Positions 1-6,468 are shown, numbered from the stretch's first letter. The stretch: 7,996 nucleotides of DNA from an uncultured beta proteobacterium (GCA_903917505.1 CAIXAY010000407.1:1-7996); one strand, 5' to 3'. Numbers and translations: made by a program. The notes: a model not told the origin generated them from the letters alone.

Positions 1-22
1 TATATTAGTGACTACACATTGT

Positions 23-81
23 AACAAAAATAAACGACAAGTGGCCCGAATCGTTAGACCAGACAAGCACTTGTCGTTATT
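23..81 (-). terminator. Intrinsic terminator after the metX-metW-ampG-glycosylase operon
   Basis: Read on the minus strand, AACGACAAGTG (78-68) and CACTTGTCGTT (43-33) form a perfect 11-bp stem. With one bulged T it extends three more pairs. The loop is 24 nt and the stem is followed directly by TATTTTTGTT (32-23), a U-rich tail. The stem begins about 30 nt beyond the stop codon of the glycosylase gene, where a terminator is expected. The loop is longer than usual. GACAAG occurs twice, so the downstream CTTGTC arm has a second, poorer partner at 62-67. The call rests on structure and position alone. Confidence 0.7.
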
Positions 82-111
82 GGGGGTGACTACAAAGGGG
101 GTAACTTCAGG

Positions 112-840
112 CTAGGGCCAGATTCCCAGTTCGCGCAACTGCCTGGTCGCCGCTTCGGCCCAGCCGCGGTTGGCGGCGGGGCTCGCCGGGCTCGGGTGCA
201 GAATTCGGCCGATGCGCACGCCGCTGCCGGCCAGCGCCTGCGCGGCGCGCGCCTCGGCAAAGGCGCCGATGCCGATCACCCACTGCGCGCCCAGGGCGGC
301 GACGAGTTGACGCAGATGCGCGTCGCAAGCCGCGTAGAGCGGCGCCGCCTCGTTTGCCGGCAGCTTGTCGGGCGTCAGGTTGCGGCCCTGATCGAAGAAA
401 GCCAGCGGGCAGTAATTGGCGACGAAGTGTTCGGCGAAAAAAGCGTCGGCGCTGCCGAAACGCTGCTGGAACAAGCCCCACAGGCGGCGGCCGCTGACTT
501 CGGAGCGGGTGCAGGCAAAGCCTTCGATCGGCCGCTTGGGGTTGACCAGCGCCGGCTGGCCGATCGCCGCCTCGATTCCCATCCAGTCGCGCACGGCGGC
601 GATTTCGCCAAAAGGGACGCCACACTGCACCATGCCGAAAGGCCCGGGGTTCATGCCGATGAAGACGACTTTCCTGGGTCCGGTCGCATAGCGGCGCAGA
701 TAGCGTTCGTGCGGCTCCCAAGCATAAGTGAGCGGATTGTAGATGTGTGAGACCGGCGGCGCGAAAGTGAGCGCGTCGACGCGGGCAGACAATTCGCGGG
801 CGGCGGCGATCAGCGCTGCGGCGATGGCGTTCTCAGGCAA
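112..840 (-). CDS. SMUG1-type uracil-DNA glycosylase
   Basis: This 242-residue protein belongs to the uracil-DNA glycosylase superfamily, SMUG1 branch, which removes uracil and some oxidised pyrimidines from DNA to start base excision repair. Motif 1 is GMNPGPFGM (residues 62-70), with N64 matching the catalytic Asn of SMUG1, followed by GVPFGE. NYCPLAF (142-148) supplies the base-recognition Asn. Motif 2 is HPSPASPAANRGW (215-227), with H215 as the conserved His. Length matches the family. The start is TTG at 840-838. It is chosen because AAAGGAG, an excellent Shine-Dalgarno sequence, lies 6 nt upstream and the reading frame fits. The gene overlaps the end of ampG by 8 nt, so it is probably co-transcribed and translationally coupled. 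Assignment to the SMUG1 branch, rather than UNG or family 4, rests on the two motifs. The exact substrate range is inferred. Confidence 0.93.
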   Translation of the reverse strand: MPENAIAAALIAAARELSARVDALTFAPPVSHIYNPLTYAWEPHERYLRRYATGPRKVVFIGMNPGPFGMVQCGVPFGEIAAVRDWMGIEAAIGQPALVNPKRPIEGFACTRSEVSGRRLWGLFQQRFGSADAFFAEHFVANYCPLAFFDQGRNLTPDKLPANEAAPLYAACDAHLRQLVAALGAQWVIGIGAFAEARAAQALAGSGVRIGRILHPSPASPAANRGWAEAATRQLRELGIWP

Positions 841-2143
841 CTTGCGCTCCTTTCGCGGCGACCGGATTCCACGGTGCGACGCGCGACAGCAGCAGCATGC
901 CGGGAACGGCGAGCAGCGTACACAACAGGAAGAATTGCACCCAGCCGAGGTTTTCGATCAGCCAGCCTGCCGAAGCGTTGATGAAGGTGCGCGGCACGGC
1001 GGCGAGGCTGGTGAACAAGGCGAATTGCGTCGCCGTATAAGCGGGATGCGTGCTGCGCGCGATGAAGGCGACGAAAGCCGCCGTGCCGAGGCCGACGCCG
1101 AGCGCCTCGAAGCCGATCACCGTCGCCAGCGCCAGGCGCTGATCGACGCCGATGACGTTATGCGGACCGAGCCAGGCGAGCCAGGCGAAGCCGAGAATCG
1201 ACAGGAGCTGCACGACGCCGAACAGCCACAGTGCGCGGTTGATCCCGAGCCGCACCATCCACAGGCCACCGAGCAGCGCGCCGATCACCGCCGGCCAGAG
1301 ACCGGCGTGCTTGGCGATCAGGCCGATATCGGTCTTGGTAAAACCCATGGCGAGATAAAACGGCGTGGCCAGAGCGGTACATAGCGAATCACCGAGCTTG
1401 TAAAGAAAAATGAAGGCGAGCACGGCGAGCGCGCCGCGCACGCCGGCACGGCCGATGAATTCGTTGAATGGTTCGACGACGGCAGCGCGCAGGGTGCGCG
1501 GCGCGGCGCGCGCGGCCACCGGTTCGCTGACCAGCAGGATCATGACCATGCCGGGCAGCATGAATGCGGCGGTGATCCAGAACACCTGCGACCACGGCAG
1601 GAGGTCGGCGAGGATCAGCGACAGCGAACCGGGAACGAGGCCGGCGATGCGGTAGGCGTTCACATGCACGGCGTTGCCGAGGCCCAGTTCGGCTTCGGCC
1701 AGGAGTTCGCGCCGGTAGGCATCGAGCGCGATGTCCTGCGTCGCCGAGAAGAGCGCGAGCAGCGTCGCGAGCCACAGCACCGGCGTGATGTCGCGGCTTG
1801 GCGAAAGGCTGCCGAGCAGGCCGATGCACACGAACAGCCCGATCTGCATGAGCAGCGACCAGCTGCGGCGCCGGCCGAGCAGCGGCACGGCGTAGCGGTC
1901 GAGCAGCGGCGACCATAGGAATTTCCAGGTGTAGGGAAACTGGATCAGCGTGAAGAAACCGATGGTCGTGAGCTTCACGCCTTCGCTGTACAGCCAGGCC
2001 GGAACGAGATTCAAGAGCAGATAGAGCGGCAGGCCGGAACTGAAACCAGTGAACACGCAAATCAGCATCTTGCGCGTCAGCAAGACCTGCAGCGAAGCAG
2101 GCAGACTTCGCCGGGGCAGGGGTCGCGGCGAAGGTGCCGCCAT
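833..2143 (-). CDS. ampG: AmpG-type muropeptide permease (MFS)
   Basis: This 436-residue inner-membrane protein of the major facilitator superfamily resembles AmpG, which imports GlcNAc-anhydroMurNAc peptides for peptidoglycan recycling and so also feeds AmpR/AmpC signalling in some species. The sequence is a series of hydrophobic helices, about 12. AmpG-like signatures are FTGFSSGLPLYLL (residues 31-43), PYTWKFLWSPLLDR (70-83) and the cytoplasmic GRRRSW loop (90-95). The start is ATG at 2143-2141, which overlaps the metW stop by one base (TGATG). No clear Shine-Dalgarno sequence precedes it, so reinitiation after metW is the likely way it is translated. The same frame stays open upstream to 2266, but that part is Arg/Pro-rich, lies inside metW and has no membrane character, so it was left out. 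The family is clear; the transported substrate is inferred from it. Confidence 0.9.
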   Translation of the reverse strand: MAAPSPRPLPRRSLPASLQVLLTRKMLICVFTGFSSGLPLYLLLNLVPAWLYSEGVKLTTIGFFTLIQFPYTWKFLWSPLLDRYAVPLLGRRRSWSLLMQIGLFVCIGLLGSLSPSRDITPVLWLATLLALFSATQDIALDAYRRELLAEAELGLGNAVHVNAYRIAGLVPGSLSLILADLLPWSQVFWITAAFMLPGMVMILLVSEPVAARAAPRTLRAAVVEPFNEFIGRAGVRGALAVLAFIFLYKLGDSLCTALATPFYLAMGFTKTDIGLIAKHAGLWPAVIGALLGGLWMVRLGINRALWLFGVVQLLSILGFAWLAWLGPHNVIGVDQRLALATVIGFEALGVGLGTAAFVAFIARSTHPAYTATQFALFTSLAAVPRTFINASAGWLIENLGWVQFFLLCTLLAVPGMLLLSRVAPWNPVAAKGAQVA

Positions 2144-2757
2144 CAGGCTTTGCGGCCCAGACGATAGAAAGCCAGGCTGCCGTTCAGATTGGGGTCGTCG
2201 GTGACCGGCTGGCCTTCTTCGTCGAAGGCCAGGCGCTCGCGGATCGCGATGCCGAGCTTGGCGCACAGCGCCTCGAAATCGGCGATCGTGAAGAAGCGCA
2301 CGTTCGGCGTCTCATACCATTCGTAGGGCAGATCCTCGGACACCGGCATATGGCCGGCGGCAATCGCCGCTCGGTTGGCGCGGAAAGCGAAGTTCGGGAA
2401 GCTGACGACGGCCTCGTCGGCGACGCGCAGCATTTCGCCGAGGATGCGCTCGGTGGCGTGCATCGCCTGCAAGGCCTGCGAAATGATCACGTGATTGAAC
2501 GACTGGTCCTCGAAACCCGACAGTCCGCCTTCGATGTCGATCTGCATGACATCGACCTGATTGCGAATGCAGCCGAGCACGCTGGCATGGTCGATTTCGA
2601 CGCCGTAGCCGCTGACTTCCTTGGTCTCGCGCAAATAACGCAGCAATCTGCCGTCACCGCAGCCGAGGTCGAGCACCCGCTCGCCGGGCGGAATCCAGTT
2701 GGCGATGACGGCGAAGTCGAAGCGCTCGCGCTCTTTCGCCCTTTGCGCACTGTTCAT
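2143..2757 (-). CDS. metW: Methionine biosynthesis protein MetW
   Basis: MetW is a 204-residue class I SAM-dependent methyltransferase-fold protein encoded next to MetX in many Proteobacteria. Genetic work in Pseudomonas has linked metX and metW together to the acylation of homoserine. Visible features are the Rossmann glycine motif [12 protein letters not shown] (28-39), the acidic residue after strand 2 in YGVEID (51-56) and the family block [11 protein letters not shown] (119-129). A catalytic methyl-transfer role has not been established for the family and is not claimed here. The ATG start overlaps the metX stop in an ATGA (4 nt), and a GGAG lies 11 nt upstream inside metX. Its own stop overlaps ampG by one base. 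Length is normal for the family. Confidence 0.95.
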   Translation of the reverse strand: MNSAQRAKERERFDFAVIANWIPPGERVLDLGCGDGRLLRYLRETKEVSGYGVEIDHASVLGCIRNQVDVMQIDIEGGLSGFEDQSFNHVIISQALQAMHATERILGEMLRVADEAVVSFPNFAFRANRAAIAAGHMPVSEDLPYEWYETPNVRFFTIADFEALCAKLGIAIRERLAFDEEGQPVTDDPNLNGSLAFYRLGRKA

Positions 2758-3887
2758 AGCGAAATGTTCTCCAGATAGGCGCGCAGCACGTCGTGATAGT
2801 GGGCATCTTCGAGCAGGAAGGAATCGTGGCCGGCGTCGCAGTCGATCTCGGCATAGGCGACGCGGCGACGGTTGTGCAGCAGCGCGAAAACGATCTCATG
2901 CGAGCGCGCCGGCGCGAAGCGCCAGTCGGTGGTGAAGCTGATGACCAGGAATTGCGCCTTGGCGCGCGCCAGGGCGGCCGAAAGGTCGCCGCCGTAGCCA
3001 AAGGCCGGGTCGAAATAATCGAGCGCCTTGGTGGTGATCAGATAGGTGTTGGCGTCGAAGAAACCGGCGAACTTGTCGCCCTGGTAGCGCAGGTAGGACT
3101 CGATCTCGAAGTCCACCTCGTAGCTGAAGCCGTGTTCGCCGTGGCGCAGCTGGCGGCCGAATTTCTCGCCCATCTGGCTGTCGGAAAGATAGGTGATGTG
3201 CCCGACCATGCGCGCCAGGCGCAAGCCACTGGTCGGAACGACGCCGAAGTCGGCGTAGTGGCCGCCATGAAAATCCGGGTCGGAAATGATCGCCTGCCGC
3301 GCCACCTCGTTGAAGGCGATATTCTGCGCCGACAGCTTGGGCGCCGAGGCGATCACCATGGCGTGCCGGATGCGATCGGGAAACTGCAGCGTCCACTCGA
3401 GCGCCTGCATGCCGCCCAGGCTGCCGCCGATCACCGCCGCCCAGGTGTCGATGCCGAGGCGGTCGGCAAGGCGCGCCTGCGCCGCCACCCAGTCCTCGAC
3501 GGTGACCATCGGAAAATCCGCGCCGTAGCGCTTGCCGGTCTGCGGATTGGTCGAGATCGGGCCGGTCGATCCGTAGCAGCCGCCGAGGTTGTTCACACCG
3601 ACGACGAAGAACTTGCGCGTATCGAGCGGTTTGCCCGGCCCGACCAGGTTATCCCACCAGCCGACGTTCCTGGGGTCGTCGGCATAGACGCCGGCCACAT
3701 GATGCCCGCCCGAAAGCGCGTGACAGACCAGCACGGCGTTCGAACGCGCCGCGTTGAGCGTGCCGTAGGTTTCGCAGACGAGTTCGAAACCGGGCAGGCT
3801 GGCGCCGCTCTTGAGCGCCAGCGTCTCGTTGAAACGGAATCGTTGCGGCGCAACGATTCCGACAGAATTCTCTAGTGCCATGGCCAT
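2754..3887 (-). CDS. metX: Homoserine O-acyltransferase MetX
   Basis: This 377-residue alpha/beta-hydrolase-fold enzyme activates L-homoserine by transferring an acetyl or succinyl group from CoA, the first committed step of methionine synthesis. The nucleophile elbow is GGSLGG with Ser156. The other triad members fit Asp321 (FTTDWRF) and His354 (AGHDSF). [10 protein letters not shown] (54-63) is the conserved oxyanion-region block. MetX proteins of Proteobacteria include both acetyl- and succinyl-transferases, and I cannot decide which from the sequence alone. The start is ATG 3887-3885, with a second ATG at 3881-3879. Neither has a Shine-Dalgarno sequence: the preceding bases are the T-run of a terminator plus GCG. 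The N-terminus SVGIVAPQ is normal for the family, so a start much further in is unlikely. The gene heads a four-gene overlapping operon and is preceded by a SAM-II riboswitch. Confidence 0.96.
   Translation of the reverse strand: MAMALENSVGIVAPQRFRFNETLALKSGASLPGFELVCETYGTLNAARSNAVLVCHALSGGHHVAGVYADDPRNVGWWDNLVGPGKPLDTRKFFVVGVNNLGGCYGSTGPISTNPQTGKRYGADFPMVTVEDWVAAQARLADRLGIDTWAAVIGGSLGGMQALEWTLQFPDRIRHAMVIASAPKLSAQNIAFNEVARQAIISDPDFHGGHYADFGVVPTSGLRLARMVGHITYLSDSQMGEKFGRQLRHGEHGFSYEVDFEIESYLRYQGDKFAGFFDANTYLITTKALDYFDPAFGYGGDLSAALARAKAQFLVISFTTDWRFAPARSHEIVFALLHNRRRVAYAEIDCDAGHDSFLLEDAHYHDVLRAYLENISL
3835..3861 (-). repeat. 12-bp perfect hairpin within the first codons of metX
   Basis: CGGAATCGTTGC (3835-3846) and GCAACGATTCCG (3850-3861) are perfect reverse complements separated by only 3 nt. 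In the mRNA the hairpin covers roughly codons 9 to 18 of metX (residues GIVAPQRF and flanks). These residues belong to a conserved part of MetX, so the palindrome is carried by codon choice. It begins 26 nt after the first base of the start codon, where strong structure could affect early translation. A regulatory function is inferred only from position and stability. Confidence 0.7.
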
Positions 3888-3890
3888 CGC

Positions 3891-3933
3891 AAAAAAATTA
3901 AAGCCCAGTCGACCTGAACAAGCGGACTGGGCT
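3891..3933 (-). terminator. Intrinsic terminator (riboswitch expression platform) before metX
   Basis: On the minus strand AGCCCAGTC (3933-3925) pairs perfectly with GACTGGGCT (3910-3902), giving a 9-bp stem with a 14-nt loop. TTAA and seven T residues (3897-3891) follow. The T-run ends 3 nt before the metX ATG, so termination here would release RNA just short of the coding region. Because it stands directly after the SAM-II aptamer, it is read as the off-switch of metX. It would also stop any transcripts running on from ptsI. Confidence 0.88.
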
Positions 3934-3942
3934 GCCCCGCTT
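3920..3942 (-). promoter_or_regulatory. Candidate antiterminator hairpin of the metX riboswitch
   Basis: AAGCGGG (3942-3936), at the 3' end of the aptamer, can pair with TCCGCTT (3926-3920). These are six Watson-Crick pairs plus one G-U, enclosing a 9-nt loop. That loop holds most of the terminator 5' arm and the stem uses its last two bases, so the two hairpins exclude each other. The stem also takes A3942, one of the A residues expected to pair with loop 1 when ligand is bound. The predicted logic is that SAM binding frees the terminator arm. This is inferred from pairing only. Confidence 0.55.
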
Positions 3943-3990
3943 TAGCCGTATTTATAAAGCGCCCGCAAGCTGATCGTTCAAATCGGCGCT
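3935..3990 (-). ncRNA. SAM-II (SAM_alpha) riboswitch aptamer, metX leader
   Basis: The 56-nt segment reproduces the layout of the H-type pseudoknot SAM-II aptamer, which binds S-adenosylmethionine in the leaders of metX/metA-type genes. P1 is AGCGCC (3990-3985) with GGCGCT (3963-3958), six perfect pairs. Loop 1 starts GATTTGAACG, matching the conserved GAUUU region whose uridines contact the ligand. TTGC (3968-3965) can pair with GC and AA of GCTAA (3946-3942), leaving the T unpaired, as in the P2 core. The 3' strand reads ATAAATACGGCTAAAGCGGGG in two adjoining parts, matching the family pattern AUAAAU...GCUAAA...GGG. Position agrees too: it sits directly upstream of metX, with a promoter just before it and a terminator just after. 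SAM-II is best known from Alphaproteobacteria. The match was made against the consensus and a known SAM-II sequence recalled from memory, without a covariance search. Confidence 0.9.
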
Positions 3991-3997
3991 ATGGGAG

Positions 3998-4026
3998 AAC
4001 TTACCGCCAGCCCTGGCAAAAGTCAA
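3998..4026 (-). promoter_or_regulatory. Probable sigma-70 promoter of the metX operon
   Basis: TTGACT (4026-4021, 5 of 6 matches to the -35 consensus) is followed after 17 bp by TAAGTT (4003-3998), which keeps the three most conserved -10 bases. Transcription would begin about 7-8 nt further on, near 3990, exactly where P1 of the riboswitch starts. This coincidence of spacing and aptamer position supports the call. The -10 is imperfect. Confidence 0.65.
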
Positions 4027-4065
4027 ATCGGCCGGGTATCGCACGTGGCGCTTTGGCACGCGCCG

Positions 4066-5793
4066 TCAGACGTTGAGGCGGTCGATCTGTTCGTGGATCT
4101 TGGCCGATTCCTCGAGACGCAGCAGCCGGCGAACGACGGGTTCGAGTTCGGAAATGTCGCTTTGCTTGATCTTCTGCTTGACCTCGGGAATCTGCGCCGG
4201 ATACATCGAGAACTGGCGCAGGCCCATGCCCAGCAGCAGGCGCGTCAAGCTCGGATCGCCGGCCATTTCGCCGCACATCGACACCGGGATGTTGGCTTTC
4301 TCGGCGCTGCTGATGACGTGGGCGAGCAGCATCAGCACGGCCGGGTGCAGCGGATCGTAGAGATGCGACACCTGCTCGTCGCTGCGATCGACGGCCAGGG
4401 TGTACTGGATCAGGTCGTTGGTGCCGATCGACACGAAGTTCAGGCGGCGCAGGAACAGGCCGACCGCGAGCGCCGCCGCCGGAATCTCGACCATGCCGCC
4501 GATTTCGATGCCTTCGTCGAAAGCGATCCGGTCGCCGCGCAGGCTCGATTTCGCCTGCTCGAGCGCGGCCAGCGTCTGGTCGATCTGGTGCGCGTGCGAG
4601 AGCATCGGGATCAGGATCTTCACCTTGCCGAACTTCGATACGCGCAAGATGGCGCGCAACTGCGCCTGGAACGAGCGCGGTTCAGCCAGCGACAGGCGGA
4701 TCGAGCGCATGCCGAGCGCCGGATTCTCGTGCGTTCGGTCCTCGGACACGTCGGTATGCAGATTCTTGTCGTTGCCGAGATCGAAGGTGCGTATGGTGAT
4801 CGGCCGGCCTTCCATGCCCTTGACCGCCTTGCGATACGCCTCGAATTGCTCTTCTTCGCCGGGCATGTCGCCGCGCCCGAGAAAGACGAATTCGGTGCGG
4901 AAAAGACCGACGCCGTCGGCGCCGCTGTCGAGTGCGGCGACGACGTCGCCCGGTTCCTCGATGTTGGCCAGCAGATCGATCTTGACCTTGTCGAGCGTCG
5001 TCGCCCGCGCGGTTTTCAAAAGCTTGAGCTTGGAGCGCTCGATCTCGAACTGGCTCTTCTTGAGCTGATATTCCTCGAGGATGCGCCGGTCGGGATTGAC
5101 GATGAGCACGCCGGTGGTGCCGTCGACGATCAGCGTTTCCTTGTCGTGGATCAGTTGCCGCGCGTTATGCAGGCCGAGCACCGCCGGGATGCCCATGCCG
5201 CGCGCCAGGATCGCGGTGTGCGAGGTGGCGCCGCCGACGTCGGTGACGAAGGAGGCGAAATGCTGGTCGCGGAAAGCCATCACGTCGGATGGCGACAGGT
5301 CGTGGGCGACGACGATCAGGTTCTCGCCCTTGACGCCCTTGGCCGCTTTCACCGGATGGCCGGTCAACTCGCGCACGACGCGTTCGACCACCTGGCGCAC
5401 GTCATGGCTGCGCTCGCGCAGGTAGATGTCGTCGATCTTCTCGAACTGCGCGACCAGGATTTCCATCTGCTGCACGATCGCCCATTCGGCGTTGCAGCGC
5501 CGCTCACGGATGATCTGCTTGGGCACCTCGGACAACTCGGGATCGGCGAGGATCATCAGATGCAGGTCGATGAAGGCGCCGATATCGGTCGGCGAGTTCT
5601 CCATGCCGGTCTTCATCGTCTCGAATTCGCTGCGCACGCGGGCCAGCGCCGCCTCGAACCGCGCCACTTCCTTGTCCACCATGCGCGGTCCGATGACCAG
5701 GTGCGATACCTCGAGTGTCGCTTGCGAGATGAGGTGCGCCTGGCCAATGGCGATGCCGTTGGAGACGGCAAGACCGTGCAGAGTGAAGCTCAT
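4066..5793 (-). CDS. ptsI: PTS Enzyme I (phosphoenolpyruvate-protein phosphotransferase)
   Basis: Enzyme I takes phosphate from phosphoenolpyruvate and passes it to His15 of HPr; it is a cytoplasmic homodimer. The 575 residues match the usual length. The N-terminal HPr-binding and phosphohistidine domains end in GGATSHTAILARGMGIPAVLG, split around His192, the phosphorylated residue. The C-terminal PEP-binding barrel carries GLFRTEF (R299), TIRTFDLGNDK (R335), GGMVEIP (E436) and GTNDLIQY (D460) for PEP and Mg2+ binding. It also has Cys507 in SMCGEMAGDP, the general acid. All key residues are intact, so the enzyme should be active. The gene lies 6 nt after the HPr gene. No EIIB or EIIC follows it, which suggests a regulatory phosphorelay. 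No convincing intrinsic terminator was found between its stop and the metX promoter. Confidence 0.97.
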   Translation of the reverse strand: MSFTLHGLAVSNGIAIGQAHLISQATLEVSHLVIGPRMVDKEVARFEAALARVRSEFETMKTGMENSPTDIGAFIDLHLMILADPELSEVPKQIIRERRCNAEWAIVQQMEILVAQFEKIDDIYLRERSHDVRQVVERVVRELTGHPVKAAKGVKGENLIVVAHDLSPSDVMAFRDQHFASFVTDVGGATSHTAILARGMGIPAVLGLHNARQLIHDKETLIVDGTTGVLIVNPDRRILEEYQLKKSQFEIERSKLKLLKTARATTLDKVKIDLLANIEEPGDVVAALDSGADGVGLFRTEFVFLGRGDMPGEEEQFEAYRKAVKGMEGRPITIRTFDLGNDKNLHTDVSEDRTHENPALGMRSIRLSLAEPRSFQAQLRAILRVSKFGKVKILIPMLSHAHQIDQTLAALEQAKSSLRGDRIAFDEGIEIGGMVEIPAAALAVGLFLRRLNFVSIGTNDLIQYTLAVDRSDEQVSHLYDPLHPAVLMLLAHVISSAEKANIPVSMCGEMAGDPSLTRLLLGMGLRQFSMYPAQIPEVKQKIKQSDISELEPVVRRLLRLEESAKIHEQIDRLNV

Positions 5794-5799
5794 GGTGTT

Positions 5800-6069
5800 C
5801 TACTCGCCTTCGCCAAACTTGTCGGCGATGAGTTTGAGCAGCGATTCGAGCGCCGGCTGGTCATCGGCGCCGACGGTGTCGACGACCACCTTCGAGCCGC
5901 GGCCGGCGGCCAGCATCATGACGCCCATGATGCTCTTGGCGTTGATCCGGCGCGTGCCTTTCTCCATCCAGACTTCCGAGTTGAAGCCGCTCGCGAGTTG
6001 CGTCAGCTTCGCCGAGGCGCGAGCGTGCAAGCCCAGCTTGTTGGTGATCTCGATTTCAGCGCGTGCCAT
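5800..6069 (-). CDS. ptsH: Phosphocarrier protein HPr
   Basis: HPr is the small cytoplasmic phosphocarrier between Enzyme I and EIIA domains. This 89-residue protein has the active-site motif LGLHARAS with His15. It also has the second site NAKSIMGVMML with Ser46, the residue phosphorylated by HPr kinase where that enzyme exists. HPr kinase is not encoded in this window. The start is ATG 6069-6067, with AGGA 7 nt upstream overlapping the stop of the EIIA gene (TAGGA). It lies between EIIA (9-nt gap) and ptsI (6-nt gap), so the three are surely one transcript. The Ser46 region favours a regulatory HPr over a purely transport one, but this is inference. Confidence 0.97.
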   Translation of the reverse strand: MARAEIEITNKLGLHARASAKLTQLASGFNSEVWMEKGTRRINAKSIMGVMMLAAGRGSKVVVDTVGADDQPALESLLKLIADKFGEGE

Positions 6070-6078
6070 TCAGACGTC

Positions 6079-6468
6079 CTAGTGTCGATGCATGTTGATG
6101 ATGCCATCGTGACCGCCGCTGATGGCTTTTTTCAAAAGATTGCTCATGCCGCTCTTGCGATAGGTGGGCGCGCGCAGGACCATCGGCAGGCTGACGCCGG
6201 CGACGCCTTCGACGTGCCCCGGTTCGAGCAGCTTCAGCGCCAGGTTGGCCGGTGTCGCGCCGAGGATATCGGTCATGATCAGCACGCCTTCGCCGTCATC
6301 GACTTCCTTCAGCAAGAGCTTGGCCATCGGCAGAACGTCGAGCGGGTCGTCCTGCGCCGCAACGCCGAGTTGGCCGATCAGGGCCGGCCGTTTGTTGAGC
6401 ACATGGCAAACGTTCTGAATCAGGCTTTCGCCGAAGGTGCCATGAGTTATCAAGAGGATGCCGATCAT
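6079..6468 (-). CDS. PTS EIIA domain protein, mannose/fructose (EIIA-Man) family
   Basis: This 129-residue stand-alone EIIA protein accepts phosphate from HPr. MIGILLITHG places the phosphorylated His at residue 9, as in the mannose-family EIIA fold. MTDILGATPANLA (65-77) matches the family's conserved segment after the second strand. In several Betaproteobacteria the same EIIA-HPr-EI order is found and the EIIA gene is called ptsM or manX-like. No cognate EIIB, EIIC or EIID is encoded nearby, so sugar transport through this protein is doubtful and a regulatory role is more likely. A possible promoter lies in the 69-bp gap upstream. The Shine-Dalgarno sequence is weak (AGCAGAG). RefSeq-style names may call it a fructose or mannose IIA subunit. 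Confidence 0.93.
   Translation of the reverse strand: MIGILLITHGTFGESLIQNVCHVLNKRPALIGQLGVAAQDDPLDVLPMAKLLLKEVDDGEGVLIMTDILGATPANLALKLLEPGHVEGVAGVSLPMVLRAPTYRKSGMSNLLKKAISGGHDGIINMHRH

Noticed and set aside
17..85. A MITE bounded by 9-bp target duplications
   Set aside because: The segment between the direct repeats has no terminal inverted repeats, and its inner inverted repeat with a T-rich tail is explained by a terminator.
2144..2266. N-terminal extension of ampG by 41 residues to an upstream start
   Set aside because: The extension is Arg/Pro-rich, lies wholly in metW and is not membrane-like. The TGATG junction with metW gives a natural start at 2143.
2793..3875. A 360-codon open frame on the plus strand opposite metX
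   Set aside because: It is a shadow of metX, with low-complexity antisense composition and no family motifs.
3948..3984. TTGAAC and TATAAA as a promoter for metX
   Set aside because: These bases are the conserved loop and 3' strand of the SAM-II aptamer and their spacing (19 bp) is poor. A promoter upstream of the aptamer with 17-bp spacing explains the layout better.
3935..4003. SAM-I, SAM-IV or SAH riboswitch instead of SAM-II
   Set aside because: The region lacks the four-way junction and kink-turn layout of SAM-I/IV and the SAH pattern. Its size and conserved blocks match the short pseudoknot SAM-II type.
4047..4064. Intrinsic terminator of the PTS cluster
   Set aside because: The stem has only five pairs with an 8-nt loop and no T-run after it.
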